A stretch of 64,000 nt of DNA from Stenotrophomonas nematodicola (GTDB taxonomy: Bacteria > Pseudomonadota > Gammaproteobacteria > Xanthomonadales > Xanthomonadaceae). Made by a program: the position numbers and the translations under genes. Each line of letters opens with the position of its first letter. The first letter of the stretch is position 1. Below, in pieces: positions 1 through 9,650 of this stretch. Where the stretch lies: positions 124,001 through 188,000 of the forward strand of contig NZ_WIAY01000005.1 of the NCBI RefSeq assembly GCF_009467805.1. The letters are read 5' to 3'. The notes under the pieces were generated by a model that had not been told where the DNA came from, did not search any database, and was given only the letters and a program-made list of their open reading frames with translations.

Positions 1-171
1 GCGTGTCCTTGCCGATCACCACCACCGGGCGGTGGCCCGGCCGATGGCCGTTGCGCGCGGTCAGCACGCGACCGAGCGCGTTGCCCAGGCGCAGCACGAA
101 ATCGGCCGAGATCACCCCCTGGCCGACCCGACCGCGGATGCCGTCGGTGCCGAAATACCTGCGCGCGCCCA

Positions 172-172
<1 letters not shown>
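1..172 (-). CDS. glmM: phosphoglucosamine mutase, N-terminal part (cut by window edge)
   Basis: Only the first 57 codons are inside the window. The translation begins [14 protein letters not shown], the hallmark N-terminus of GlmM ([10 protein letters not shown]). GlmM converts glucosamine-6-phosphate to glucosamine-1-phosphate on the way to UDP-GlcNAc, the precursor of peptidoglycan and LPS. The catalytic phosphoserine lies beyond the edge. The ATG shares one base with the accD stop codon (TGATG), so the two are probably translationally coupled. The fragment is short but the motif is very specific. Confidence 0.9.
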
Positions 173-1056
<884 letters not shown>

Positions 1057-1208
1057 GCGGGATGCTACTTCCGTTCAGGGCGGCCCGGGGGCCGCAAAGG
1101 CCGACAGTCTAGCTCACCCGTACGGTGCCCGGGACCCCCTGCCCGTGCAGTAAAGCGGGCGTGAAAACCGTGCTGGGGCGTACGTTCGAGGGGGCGCGGC
1201 GGCCGGCG

Positions 1209-2021
1209 TTACCGCACGTCCAGCGCCTCGCGCAGCGGTTGCAGGAACGTCCGGGCCACGTGCGCGGCGGCAGCGGCATCACCGGTCCCGGCCAGGGCGG
1301 CAACCAGGGCGCTGCCGACCACGACACCATCGGCCTCCACCGCCATCGCCGCCGCACTGGCCGCATCCTTGATGCCGAAACCGGCCACCACCGGCACGTG
1401 GGAGCGCTGGCGCAGGTCGCGCAGGCGGGCGCTGGCGGCGCTGCTGTCCAGGCGGTCGGATGCACCGGTGACGCCGGCGAAGCTGACGTAGTACAGGTAG
1501 CCCTGGGCCATCGTGGACAGGGTGTCCAGCCGCGCATCGGCGGTGGTCGGCGAGGCCAGCAGGATCAGGGCCAGGCCTGCGGCCGCGAAGATGCCGCGGG
1601 TTTCGTCGGCCTCTTCCGGCGGCAGGTCCACCAGCAGCACACCGTCCACGCCGGCGCGGATCGCCGCCTCGGCAAAGCGTGCGGTGCCGTGGATCTCGAC
1701 CGGATTCAGATACCCCATCAGTACCACCGGGGTGGCAGCGTCGTCACGGCGGAAGGCAGCCACGGTCTCCAGTACGTAGCGCAGCCCTGCACCACGCGCC
1801 AAGGCGCGCTCGGAGCTGCGCTGGATGGTCGGTCCGTCGGCCATCGGGTCGGAGAACGGGACACCCAGTTCGATCACGTCCGCCCCCGCGGCAGCCAATG
1901 CGTGCATGACCGGCACGGTCGCCTCCAGGCCCGGGTCACCCGCAGTGATGAAGGGAATCAGCGCCTTGCGGCCGGAGGCGCGCAGACGGGCAAAACAGGC
2001 ATCGATACGGTCCACACTCAT
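1209..2021 (-). CDS. trpA: tryptophan synthase alpha chain
   Basis: TrpA cleaves indole-3-glycerol phosphate to indole and glyceraldehyde-3-phosphate; the indole is channelled to TrpB. With the start MSVDRIDACF the product is 270 residues, and the catalytic acids fall in IELGVPFSDPMADGPT as E51 and D62 (E. coli E49 and D60). The ATG comes one base after the stop of the upstream lipoprotein gene (TGA-C-ATG). An in-frame ATG at 2048 would overlap that gene and is less likely. The gene is the third of a trpB-lipoprotein-trpA unit. Confidence 0.97.
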   Translation of the reverse strand: MSVDRIDACFARLRASGRKALIPFITAGDPGLEATVPVMHALAAAGADVIELGVPFSDPMADGPTIQRSSERALARGAGLRYVLETVAAFRRDDAATPVVLMGYLNPVEIHGTARFAEAAIRAGVDGVLLVDLPPEEADETRGIFAAAGLALILLASPTTADARLDTLSTMAQGYLYYVSFAGVTGASDRLDSSAASARLRDLRQRSHVPVVAGFGIKDAASAAAMAVEADGVVVGSALVAALAGTGDAAAAAHVARTFLQPLREALDVR

Positions 2022-2022
2022 G

Positions 2023-2721
2023 TCAGGCACATCCTTCGAACGTTTCAACGGCGCCGCTGGCGCCCCAGTACATCTTCGTTATCGCCCCATCGACGATCTC
2101 CAGCCGGATCGCCAGATCCGAGCCCGGGTCCTGCCAGGTGAGGTACTCGCCCGCGTCAGGGACATAGGCATGCGGCTGCACGGTGCTGCCGCCGGGCAGG
2201 CGCCGCAGGGCGTCTTCGCGCGACATGCCCAGGCGCAGCCCGAACGGCCCGGGCTGGGTGATGGTCTCGCCCGATCCGTCCAGCAACGCCAGGTCGAAAC
2301 GCAGCACGTGCTCATCCTGGACCATCATCGAAACGCCCTCGGGCAGACTGCCGCGCTCATAGAACTCGCAGCTGCCGGGCGCCCCGCCCTCGCTCAGACC
2401 CGCCGAATGCCACTGGTCATCGGCATCGGTCACGCTGAAGCGCTGCCCGATCACGATGTCGCCGGCATGGTCCAGGGCAACCGAGACCACCGCCGGAGCC
2501 GCGGCGTCGGGGGCAACCGGCTCGACGGCCGGTTCGGGCGCCGGGTCGTCCTCGATCGGGCGGTTGGCAATGTCGTCTTCGTTGCTTGCCGGCATCCGTG
2601 CCGGTGCGATCACCGCGGGCGCCGCAGGCGCGGCCGGCAGCACCGGCGGGTCCGGCGGGGTACAGCCGGTCAGGCCGACCACGATCAGCAGCGCACTTCC
2701 CTGGCGCAGCAGGGGGGTCAC
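2023..2721 (-). CDS. putative lipoprotein of unknown function inside the trpBA operon
   Basis: I do not recognise this protein. I chose a GTG start at 2721, where GTGA overlaps the trpB stop codon; it gives 232 residues beginning [20 protein letters not shown]. That is a lipoprotein signal with lipobox LTGC, which a start further upstream would bury. A Pro/Ala/Asp/Glu-rich linker follows (about 22-85), then a domain rich in Asp, Gly and aromatic residues (about 90-232) containing [16 protein letters not shown]. This last stretch resembles small outer-membrane-assembly-type repeats, but the match is not convincing. It is translationally coupled to trpB on one side and one base from trpA on the other, so it is co-expressed with tryptophan synthase although nothing suggests a role in tryptophan synthesis. 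Confidence 0.8.
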   Translation of the reverse strand: MTPLLRQGSALLIVVGLTGCTPPDPPVLPAAPAAPAVIAPARMPASNEDDIANRPIEDDPAPEPAVEPVAPDAAAPAVVSVALDHAGDIVIGQRFSVTDADDQWHSAGLSEGGAPGSCEFYERGSLPEGVSMMVQDEHVLRFDLALLDGSGETITQPGPFGLRLGMSREDALRRLPGGSTVQPHAYVPDAGEYLTWQDPGSDLAIRLEIVDGAITKMYWGASGAVETFEGCA

Positions 2722-3944
2722 AGCATCAGACCCTCGCGCGCGGCGATGGTGTGCACGTCCTTGTCGCCCCGACCGGACAGATTGCACAGCACCAGCTTGT
2801 CGCTGGGCAGCGCGCGCGCCAGCTTGATCGCCTGGGCGACCGCGTGGCTGGATTCCAGCGCGGCGAGGATGCCCTCGCTGTGGGCCAGTTGATGGAACGC
2901 GGCCAATGCTTCGTCGTCGGTGATACCGACATACTCGGCGCGACCGGCATCGGCCAGGAAGGCGTGCTCCGGGCCCACGCCGGGGTAGTCCAGGCCGGCT
3001 GAAACCGAGTGGGTTTCGATGATCTGCCCGTCGTCGTCGCAGATCACATAAGTGCGGTTGCCATGCAGCACGCCCGGGCGGCCGGCTGCGATCGAGGCCG
3101 CATGACGACCGGTTTCAATGCCGTCACCGGCGGCCTCGGCGCCGACGATGCGCACATCGCGATCGTTGAGGAAGGCATGGAACAGGCCGATCGCGTTGCT
3201 GCCACCGCCCACGCAGGCGGTGATCGCATCGGGCAGGCGGCCGTAGTCGGTGAGCATCTGCGCGCGCGCTTCGCGCCCGACGATGGCGTTGAAATCACGC
3301 ACCATGCGCGGATACGGGTCCGGCCCGGCGACGGTACCGATGATGTAGAAGGTATCGCGCACGTTGGTGACCCAGTCGCGCATCGCTTCATTGAGCGCGT
3401 CCTTGAGCGTGGCCGACCCGGAGGTGACCGGCACCACCGTCGCGCCGAGCAGCTTCATGCGGTAGACGTTGATCTTCTGCCGCTCGATGTCGGTGGCGCC
3501 CATGTACACCACGCATTCCAGGCCCAGCCGCGCCGCCACGGTGGCGCTGGCGACGCCATGCTGGCCGGCACCGGTCTCGGCGATGATGCGCTTCTTGCCC
3601 ATGCGCGCGGCCAACAGCGCCTGGCCGATGGTGTTGTTGATCTTGTGCGCGCCGGTGTGGTTCAGGTCCTCGCGCTTGAGCAGGATCTGTGCGCCACCGA
3701 CCTGACGGCTGAGGCGTTCGGCGTGGTAGATCGGACTCGGCCGGCCCACGTAGTGGGTGAGGTCCTTGTCGTAGGCGGCGATAAAGGCCGGATCGCGGCG
3801 CGCCTCGTCATAGGCGGCGGCCAGCTCCTGCAGCGGCCCGATCAGGGTTTCGGCGACAAAGCTGCCGCCGTAACGGCCGAAATGCCCCTGGGCATCCGGA
3901 TAGGCATGGAAATCGGCGATGGGGGATGCGGGGGTGGAGGACAT
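2718..3944 (-). CDS. trpB: tryptophan synthase beta chain
   Basis: TrpB is the PLP enzyme that joins indole and L-serine to make tryptophan. The product is 408 residues from [13 protein letters not shown]. The PLP lysine is in HTGAHKINN, and the phosphate-binding glycine loop is in [10 protein letters not shown]. An in-frame ATG at 4019 would add 25 residues unlike any TrpB and would run into the regulatory gap, so I chose 3944. The gene diverges from a LysR gene 95 bp away, the arrangement known for trpI-trpBA in pseudomonads. Confidence 0.97.
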   Translation of the reverse strand: MSSTPASPIADFHAYPDAQGHFGRYGGSFVAETLIGPLQELAAAYDEARRDPAFIAAYDKDLTHYVGRPSPIYHAERLSRQVGGAQILLKREDLNHTGAHKINNTIGQALLAARMGKKRIIAETGAGQHGVASATVAARLGLECVVYMGATDIERQKINVYRMKLLGATVVPVTSGSATLKDALNEAMRDWVTNVRDTFYIIGTVAGPDPYPRMVRDFNAIVGREARAQMLTDYGRLPDAITACVGGGSNAIGLFHAFLNDRDVRIVGAEAAGDGIETGRHAASIAAGRPGVLHGNRTYVICDDDGQIIETHSVSAGLDYPGVGPEHAFLADAGRAEYVGITDDEALAAFHQLAHSEGILAALESSHAVAQAIKLARALPSDKLVLCNLSGRGDKDVHTIAAREGLML

Positions 3945-4039
3945 GGCGCGACAACCGGTGGAGACAGGCTGACACTTTAACGCACGGGTCATGACAGTAA
4001 TATCGACAATATCTGCCATGACCTGTCAGGAAAACTCAC
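3945..4039. promoter_or_regulatory. divergent trpB / lysR control region
   Basis: The gap is AT-rich relative to its surroundings. It contains the inverted repeat TGACAG (3992-3997) and CTGTCA (4023-4028), and between its arms a direct repeat of AATAT (3999-4003 and 4008-4012). In pseudomonads TrpI binds between trpI and trpBA and activates trpBA with indole glycerol phosphate. By analogy the LysR product probably binds here. The exact operator and -10/-35 boxes are not certain. Confidence 0.45.
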
Positions 4040-4927
4040 ATGAGCACCTCCCCCCTGCCCCCGCTCAACGCCCTGCGCAGTTTCGAGGCAACGGCCCGGC
4101 TCGGCGGCGTGGGCCGCGCGGCCGCGTCGCTGCACGTGACGCATGGGGCAATCAGCCGCCAGTTGCGCGTGCTGGAAGACGTCCTGGGCGTGGCCCTGTT
4201 CGTGCGCGACGGCCGCGGACTGCGGCTGACCCCCGCCGGCACCGTGCTGCAGACCGCCTGTGAGGGCGCTTTCGCGCAGATCCGCGACGCGGTTGCGGTG
4301 ATCAGTCGCGAGCAACGGCCGGGGCCGCTGGTGCTCGGCTGCAGTGGCAGCATTCTGGCGCGCTGGATGATTCCGCGGCTGCAGGCACTGCAGGCTGCCC
4401 TGCCCGGGCTGCCGCTGCACTGGTCGGCGCAGGATGGCAGCTTCACCGCCGACCAGCAGGCGCTGGATGCCATCCTGCTGCTGGCGCAACCGCCGTGGCC
4501 CCGCGGCTGGCGGGTGCGCGCACTGGCACCGGAACGGGTCGGCGTGGTGGTGAGTCCGCAGCACCCTGCCGCTGCGCGCCTGCGCGGGAAGCCGCCGCAC
4601 GCGTTGCTGGACGAAACGCTCCTGCAGACCACCTCACGCCCGCAGGCGTGGCCGGCGTGGGCAACGTCGCAGGGACTGGACCCGGCGCGCCTGCAACTGG
4701 GCACCGGGTTCGAGCATCTGTACTACCTGCTGGAAGCGGCCGTGGCCGGGCTGGGCGTGGCGATCGCCCCCGAACCGCTGGTGGCCGACGACCTGGCGGC
4801 AGGGCGGCTGCTCGCACCGTGGGGGTTCGCCGCCACCGGCGGCTTCTGGGTGCTGGCAACGCCGGAGGGGACCCAGGATGCGCGGGTGGACGCCTTGGCG
4901 GACTGGTTGGCCGGACAACTGACGTGA
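4040..4927 (+). CDS. LysR-family transcriptional regulator, probable trpBA activator
   Basis: The 295-residue protein has an N-terminal winged helix-turn-helix (about residues 8-66, with LRSFEATARLGGVGRAAASL, then HGAISRQLRVLE). A LysR substrate-binding domain follows, ending in GLGVAIAPEPLVADDLAAGRL. It belongs to the GcvA/TrpI/AmpR-like branch by the style of its N-terminus (PLPPLNALRSFEATARLG). Divergence from trpB suggests that it controls tryptophan synthase, as TrpI does in Pseudomonas. That assignment is inference from position, so no gene symbol is given. Confidence 0.9.
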   Translation: MSTSPLPPLNALRSFEATARLGGVGRAAASLHVTHGAISRQLRVLEDVLGVALFVRDGRGLRLTPAGTVLQTACEGAFAQIRDAVAVISREQRPGPLVLGCSGSILARWMIPRLQALQAALPGLPLHWSAQDGSFTADQQALDAILLLAQPPWPRGWRVRALAPERVGVVVSPQHPAAARLRGKPPHALLDETLLQTTSRPQAWPAWATSQGLDPARLQLGTGFEHLYYLLEAAVAGLGVAIAPEPLVADDLAAGRLLAPWGFAATGGFWVLATPEGTQDARVDALADWLAGQLT

Positions 4928-4935
4928 ACCGGTCT

Positions 4936-4952
4936 CCCGGCCCACGGTCGGG
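4936..4952. repeat. REP-like hairpin between lysR and trpF
   Basis: The sequence is CCCGGCC-CAC-GGTCGGG, a 7-bp stem with one wobble and a 3-nt loop. It shares the CGGCC-N3-GGTCGG core with the two hairpins at 9523-9585. It lies between the convergent ends of lysR and trpF, a typical place for REP elements, and may help terminate both transcripts. Confidence 0.45.
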
Positions 4953-4979
4953 CGCTGCCGTCGAATGCCGCCGTGGAGG

Positions 4980-5636
4980 CTAATCCGCCTCGTGGCAGTC
5001 GGCGCGGCGCACTTCCTCGACGAACTTGCGCATCTTGTAGCCGTCCTTGATGCCCGGTTCGGTTTCGATGCCGCTGGACACATCCACACCCCACGGCAGG
5101 GTGGCGACGATGGCATCGAATACGTTGTCCGGGGTGATGCCACCGGCCAGCAGGAAGGGACGGTGCAGGCCGGTGGGCAGACGTGTCCAGTCGAACGCGA
5201 CGCCGGTGCCGCCGCCACCGCCCGGTGCGTGGCTGTCGAACAGGAAGCCGGCCGCGCCGGGATAGCGCAGCTGCAGCTGACGGGCGTTGACGTCGTCCCG
5301 CCCGCCCATCGCCACGGCCTTCAGATAGGGCATGTTGAAGCTGCGGCAGAACGACTCGTCCTCGTCGCCGTGGAACTGCAGCAGGGTTGGCCGCACGGTA
5401 CGCAGCACTTCGCGGACTTCCTCCTTGGTGTTGTCACGGAACAGCGCGACCACGTCCACCATCGGCGCGATGGCCTGGCGCATTGCGCGGGCCTCAGCCG
5501 GCGCGACGCGGCGCCTGCTCTCGCGGGCAAAGATGAAGCCGACCGCGTCCACGCCCAGCTCGCCGGCCAGGCGGACGTCGCCGGCCCGGGTCATGCCGCA
5601 GAACTTGATGCGGGTGCGATAGAAGGAGCGGCTCAT
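4980..5636 (-). CDS. trpF: phosphoribosylanthranilate isomerase
   Basis: TrpF carries out the Amadori rearrangement of phosphoribosylanthranilate to CdRP in tryptophan synthesis. The 218-residue product has the start [20 protein letters not shown] with the catalytic cysteine in KFCGMT, and the catalytic aspartate in GVDVSSGIE. The ATG overlaps the truA stop (ATGA), so the two are coupled. An upstream in-frame start would overlap truA by about 150 bp and is rejected. It is separated from trpBA only by the lysR gene. Confidence 0.97.
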   Translation of the reverse strand: MSRSFYRTRIKFCGMTRAGDVRLAGELGVDAVGFIFARESRRRVAPAEARAMRQAIAPMVDVVALFRDNTKEEVREVLRTVRPTLLQFHGDEDESFCRSFNMPYLKAVAMGGRDDVNARQLQLRYPGAAGFLFDSHAPGGGGGTGVAFDWTRLPTGLHRPFLLAGGITPDNVFDAIVATLPWGVDVSSGIETEPGIKDGYKMRKFVEEVRRADCHEAD

Positions 5637-6412
5637 AAGGTGACCTCGGCGGGCAGATGCCAGTTGTCGGGATACAGGGGGCCAACGAACACCAGTCCCT
5701 GCGGGGGGGCGGTGGGACCGGCCACGGTGCGGTCCTGGCCAGCCAGCAGCTCGGCCATCCACGACACCGGCTTGTCCCCACAACCGATCAGAATCAGTGA
5801 GCCGACGATATTGCGCACCATGTGATGAAGGAATGCATTGGCCTGAACGCAGACCTCCACCACCTCATCGTGGCGGACCACGCTGATCGCCTGGAGCTCG
5901 CGGCGGGCATGCAGGGCCTCGCACTGGATGCTGCGGAAGGCACTGAAGTCGTTCTCGCCGAGCAGCGCCTGGCCAGCCGCGTGCATCAGCCCGGCGTCCA
6001 GCGGGCGACGTTCCCAGCTCAGGGTCTGGCGGTACAGCGCCGGCCGCACCTGACGGTTGAGCAGCCGATAGCGGTAGCGCCGCGCCCGGGCCGAGAAGCG
6101 TGCGTGGAAGTCGTCGGCCACCGGCACGCACCAGCGCACGGCGATCGAACGCGGCAACCGGGTCGTGGTGCCCAAGGTCCACCCGCGCGGATCGCGCACC
6201 ACGTCGGTATCGAAATGGACCACCTGGCATTCGCCGTGCACGCCGGCATCGGTGCGGCCGGCGCACGTCACCTGGATCGGTGCATCGGCCACCGAGGACA
6301 ACGCCTCCTGCAGGCTGGCCTGCACGCTGGGACACCCACTCTCGCCCAGCTGCTGCCAGCCCTTGTACTCACTGCCGTCGTATTCCACGCCCAACGCGTA
6401 GCGCATGCTCAA
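5633..6412 (-). CDS. truA: tRNA pseudouridine(38-40) synthase
   Basis: TruA modifies uridines 38-40 in the anticodon stem of many tRNAs. The 259-residue product has the catalytic aspartate in [11 protein letters not shown] and the conserved C-terminal [11 protein letters not shown]. Translation may start at M1 or at M3 ([11 protein letters not shown]); the sequence does not decide. It lies downstream of fimV and overlaps trpF by four bases. Confidence 0.97.
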   Translation of the reverse strand: MSMRYALGVEYDGSEYKGWQQLGESGCPSVQASLQEALSSVADAPIQVTCAGRTDAGVHGECQVVHFDTDVVRDPRGWTLGTTTRLPRSIAVRWCVPVADDFHARFSARARRYRYRLLNRQVRPALYRQTLSWERRPLDAGLMHAAGQALLGENDFSAFRSIQCEALHARRELQAISVVRHDEVVEVCVQANAFLHHMVRNIVGSLILIGCGDKPVSWMAELLAGQDRTVAGPTAPPQGLVFVGPLYPDNWHLPAEVTL

Positions 6413-6486
6413 CCTCTGTTTCGTCGGGGAACCGGGCCGGCGTCGGCCCGGGAATCAAGCGGGGAAACGACGGGCAAACGCGTCGT

Positions 6487-8388
6487 TCATCCCAGGCGCG
6501 CCAGCAGCTCGCGCGCTTCGGCTTGCATGTGCGGGTCCGCGCCCACGGCGACTTCCTGCAGCAGCGTGCGCGCGGTTTCGGCGTCGCCCAGGTCCAGGTA
6601 GGCGATCGCCAGCTCCAGGCGGTCGCGTCCCGGCGCGGGCCCGAACACGGTGCCATCGGCAGGCGCGTCCCCTGCCTCGATCGCATCGTGGCCTGCGGCG
6701 GCGATGTCCGTCGGGTCGGCGTCGGACACCGGCTCGGCCGGGTACTCGAACACGCCACGGAAGGACGGCTGCGCCGCCGCTTCCAGCGCATGCGCCGGCG
6801 GGCCCGGCAGCACCGGCGCGGCCTCGGCGACCACCTCGTCCTCGTCCACGGCCGGGCTGTCGCCGGTCACCGGCGCCAGCGCGAACACCGGCTCGCGGCG
6901 CAGGTCGTCGGCCAGCGGCGCTTCGTCCAGCGCGGCGACGTGTACGTTGTCGTCTTCGTCGGCCAGGCGCTGCTGCGCGGCCAGCTCATCCACGTAATCG
7001 GCGGCCGGCACGGCGGCGGCAAGTGCGGCACCGTCAAGGCCGTCACGCGACAGCGGCGGCAACGGTGAGGCTTTGCGACGGCGACCGAAGAGCCAGCCGA
7101 CCACGCCCAGCACCAGGACGACCAGACCCAGCCAGTACCACCCACCCCCACTGCTGTCGCGTGACGACGGCGCCTGCGCAAGACGCTGCTGGGCAGCCGC
7201 CAGGTCGCTGTCCTTCATTGCGATGAGTGACTGCTGCTGGGTCTTGAGCTTCTCCAGTTCGGCCACCCGGTTGCGCAGCTCCTGGATCTCGGCATCGCGG
7301 GTGGCGACATCTTCCTTGGCCTGACGCAGTTGTTCGTTGCCCAGCATGTCACCCTCACTGCCGGCGGCGGTGCCGGTGGTTGTTCCTGCGGTGTGGTCGG
7401 CAGCGGCGACGGCCGGCGCGATTTCCAGACGGGCCCCCTGGCGCGGCGGCGTGGCAGCGGCAGCGCTGGCAGGGGCCGGTGCACTGGCGGCGGTGTCGGC
7501 CGGCTGCGGAATCGCTGCGCGCGACTGGCGCCACTGGGCGGTATGTTCACGCACGATCGCAGCCGCCTCGCCGGGATCGATGGCCGCGCCGCCGTTGCCG
7601 GCCGGACCGCGCAGCACCGCGCCCTGCTTGAGCAGGTTGACGTTGCCACGGATGAAGGCCTCGGGGTTGGCGCGCAGCAGCGCGATCATCGCCTGGTCGC
7701 GGCTGACGCCCTGCTCGCGTGCGACTGTCGCGGCGATCTGCGACAGCGTCTGGCCGCGCTGGACGGTAATGCCCTCGGCGCCCAGGGCGGCCGGGGCCGG
7801 CGGACGGTTGACGGTGGAGCGCGGTGCGGCCGCCGCCGTCCGCGGCGCGGGGGCCGCCGCAGCAGCGGCCGGCGGCACCACGGCTGGCGCAGGGGCCGGC
7901 TCACGCACGATGGCATTGGACAGGGCGCCGGCAGGCGCGACGATCTCCGGCTCGGCAACGGCGGCGGCGCTGTTGGGCGCATCGACCAGCGCCGAATACT
8001 CGCGCACCAGCCTGCCCTGCCCCCAATCAGCCTCGATCAGGAAGTTCAGCGACGCTGTCGCGACCGGCGCATGGCTGCTCACGCGGACCACGGCCCGGCC
8101 CTGCGCATTGCGGGTCAGCTCGAACTGCAGCTCGCTGACCAGGCCACTGGGCGGTTCCAGCCCGACGCGGGCGAAGGTGGCCGGCGACGCCAGCGAGACC
8201 CGAAGCTGTTCCAGTTCGGCCGGATCGGCCGAAATCACCGGAATCTCTGCCAGGAGTGGCTGGCCGGGCTTGGACAGCACACGGATATCGCCCAGGCCGA
8301 GGGCCAGGGCGGAGCTGCTGGCCAGGGCCAGCAGCAGCGTCGACACATACTTGAGCGGGCGCAATGCGCCCGGAGCCCGGTTCTTCAT
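6487..8388 (-). CDS. fimV: FimV-like peptidoglycan-binding polarity protein
   Basis: FimV is an inner-membrane hub at the cell pole that supports type IV pili and twitching. The 633-residue product has a signal peptide (about 1-29, ending SSALALGLG) and the FimV N-terminal domain (about 30-140, DIRVLSKPGQPLLAEIPV). A LysM domain follows (about 206-260, ITVQRGQTLSQIA), then a coiled coil (about 345-405) and one membrane segment (WYWLGLVVLVLGVVGWLFG). An acidic linker leads to the C-terminal helical FimV/TPR motif (LELAIAYLDLGDAETARTLL). The start at 8388 is chosen because it gives the signal peptide; upstream extension reads into asd. The order asd-fimV-truA-trpF is also found in Pseudomonas. 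Confidence 0.93.
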   Translation of the reverse strand: MKNRAPGALRPLKYVSTLLLALASSSALALGLGDIRVLSKPGQPLLAEIPVISADPAELEQLRVSLASPATFARVGLEPPSGLVSELQFELTRNAQGRAVVRVSSHAPVATASLNFLIEADWGQGRLVREYSALVDAPNSAAAVAEPEIVAPAGALSNAIVREPAPAPAVVPPAAAAAAPAPRTAAAAPRSTVNRPPAPAALGAEGITVQRGQTLSQIAATVAREQGVSRDQAMIALLRANPEAFIRGNVNLLKQGAVLRGPAGNGGAAIDPGEAAAIVREHTAQWRQSRAAIPQPADTAASAPAPASAAAATPPRQGARLEIAPAVAAADHTAGTTTGTAAGSEGDMLGNEQLRQAKEDVATRDAEIQELRNRVAELEKLKTQQQSLIAMKDSDLAAAQQRLAQAPSSRDSSGGGWYWLGLVVLVLGVVGWLFGRRRKASPLPPLSRDGLDGAALAAAVPAADYVDELAAQQRLADEDDNVHVAALDEAPLADDLRREPVFALAPVTGDSPAVDEDEVVAEAAPVLPGPPAHALEAAAQPSFRGVFEYPAEPVSDADPTDIAAAGHDAIEAGDAPADGTVFGPAPGRDRLELAIAYLDLGDAETARTLLQEVAVGADPHMQAEARELLARLG

Positions 8389-8476
8389 GGCGGCCAATAT
8401 AACGGCTCCCCCCGTGATCGGCGATGATTCATGTGGTGCGGTCGGCGGCATCCCCATGCCGCCGCCGCCCACCCGC

Positions 8477-9502
8477 TCAACCTTCGGCGGCAACCAGCTC
8501 GGCCAGCTGCACGGCGTTGAGGGCAGCGCCCTTGCGGATGTTGTCCGACACGATCCACAGGTTGAGTCCGCGCGGATGCGACAGATCCTCGCGGATGCGG
8601 CCGACATACACCGCATCGTTGCCCGACGCATGCGTGACCGGCGTCGGATAGCCGCCGGCTTCATGCCGGTCGACCACTTCCACGCCCGGCGAACGCGACA
8701 GCAGTTCACGCGCGGCGTCGGGGGTGACCTTGTCACGGGTTTCGATGGTGACCGCTTCGGAGTGGCCGTAGAACACCGGCACACGCACGGCGGTGGGGTT
8801 CACCAGGATGCTGTCGTCGCCGAGGATCTTGCGGGTCTCCCACACCAGCTTCATTTCTTCCTTGGTGAAGCCGTTGTCCTGGAAGTCGTCGATGTGCGGG
8901 ATCAGGTTGAAGGCGATCTGCACCGGGAAGCGCTGCGGGTCGATCTCCTGGAAGCTGAGCAGCTGGCCGGTCTGCTTGCCAAGTTCCTCCAACGCCGAAC
9001 GCCCGCCGCCGGACACCGACTGGTAGGTGGCCACGTTGATGCGCTGGATGCCGTACTGGCGATGCAGCGGAGCCAGCGCCACCAGCATCTGCATGGTCGA
9101 GCAGTTCGGATTGGCGATGATGCCGCGGGGACGGTTCTTCAATGCCTCCGGGTTCACTTCGGACACCACCAGCGGCACGTCGTCGTCGTAGCGGAAGGCC
9201 GAGGAGTTGTCGATCACCACCGCGCCGGCCGCGGCGAACCTGGGACCGAACTCCTTGGAGACGCTGCCACCGGCCGAGAACAGCGCGATATCCACGCCGG
9301 TCGGATCGAAATCGGACAGGTCCTGGACCTTGATCTTCTCGCCCTTGTACTCGATCTCGCCGCCGGCCGAGCGCGAGGACGCGAGCAGGCTCAGGGTGGC
9401 GATCGGGAAATCACGCTCGGCCAGGATGGCCAGCATGGTTTCGCCGACAGCACCGGTGGCACCGACGACGGCGACGTGGAAACGACGATCAGGGTTGTTC
9501 AT
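8477..9502 (-). CDS. asd: aspartate-semialdehyde dehydrogenase
   Basis: Asd reduces aspartyl-phosphate to aspartate semialdehyde for the lysine/DAP, threonine and methionine pathways. The product has 341 residues. The N-terminal NADP-binding loop is VGATGAVG, the catalytic cysteine is in NPNCSTMQ, and the downstream substrate-binding motif is SVSGGGRSALEEL. The start at 9502 (MNNPDRRFHVAVVGATG) matches the family; the longer frame upstream is non-homologous. The leader carries two REP-like hairpins. Confidence 0.97.
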   Translation of the reverse strand: MNNPDRRFHVAVVGATGAVGETMLAILAERDFPIATLSLLASSRSAGGEIEYKGEKIKVQDLSDFDPTGVDIALFSAGGSVSKEFGPRFAAAGAVVIDNSSAFRYDDDVPLVVSEVNPEALKNRPRGIIANPNCSTMQMLVALAPLHRQYGIQRINVATYQSVSGGGRSALEELGKQTGQLLSFQEIDPQRFPVQIAFNLIPHIDDFQDNGFTKEEMKLVWETRKILGDDSILVNPTAVRVPVFYGHSEAVTIETRDKVTPDAARELLSRSPGVEVVDRHEAGGYPTPVTHASGNDAVYVGRIREDLSHPRGLNLWIVSDNIRKGAALNAVQLAELVAAEG

Positions 9503-9650
9503 GGGGAACCTCGTGTGATGGGGTGCCGACCCAGGGCCGGCACTGTCGTGTCTGTTTGAAGGGCGTACCGGCCGACGGTCGGTACCTGCCCGCTGTGCAG
9601 GGAACGCGGAGTGGGTTCGGGGAACCTCGCGTGATGGACGCGGCGGTTCC
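9503..9650. repeat. two REP-like hairpins flanked by a 19-bp direct repeat (asd leader)
   Basis: Two tandem hairpins of the same design are present: GTGCCGACC-CAG-GGCCGGCAC (9523-9543) and GTACCGGCC-GAC-GGTCGGTAC (9565-9585). Each has a 9-bp stem with one G-T wobble and a 3-nt loop. They resemble the short GTAG/SMAG-type REP elements of Stenotrophomonas. A direct repeat, GGGGAACCTCGYGTGATGG, brackets the pair at 9503-9521 and 9619-9637 (18 of 19 identical). The near copy includes the ribosome-binding region of asd. The gap holds no gene. Confidence 0.6.

Noticed and set aside
9503-9650. Lysine riboswitch before asd
   Set aside because: The leader is only 148 nt and consists of two REP-like hairpins and a direct repeat; none of the lysine aptamer core can be seen.
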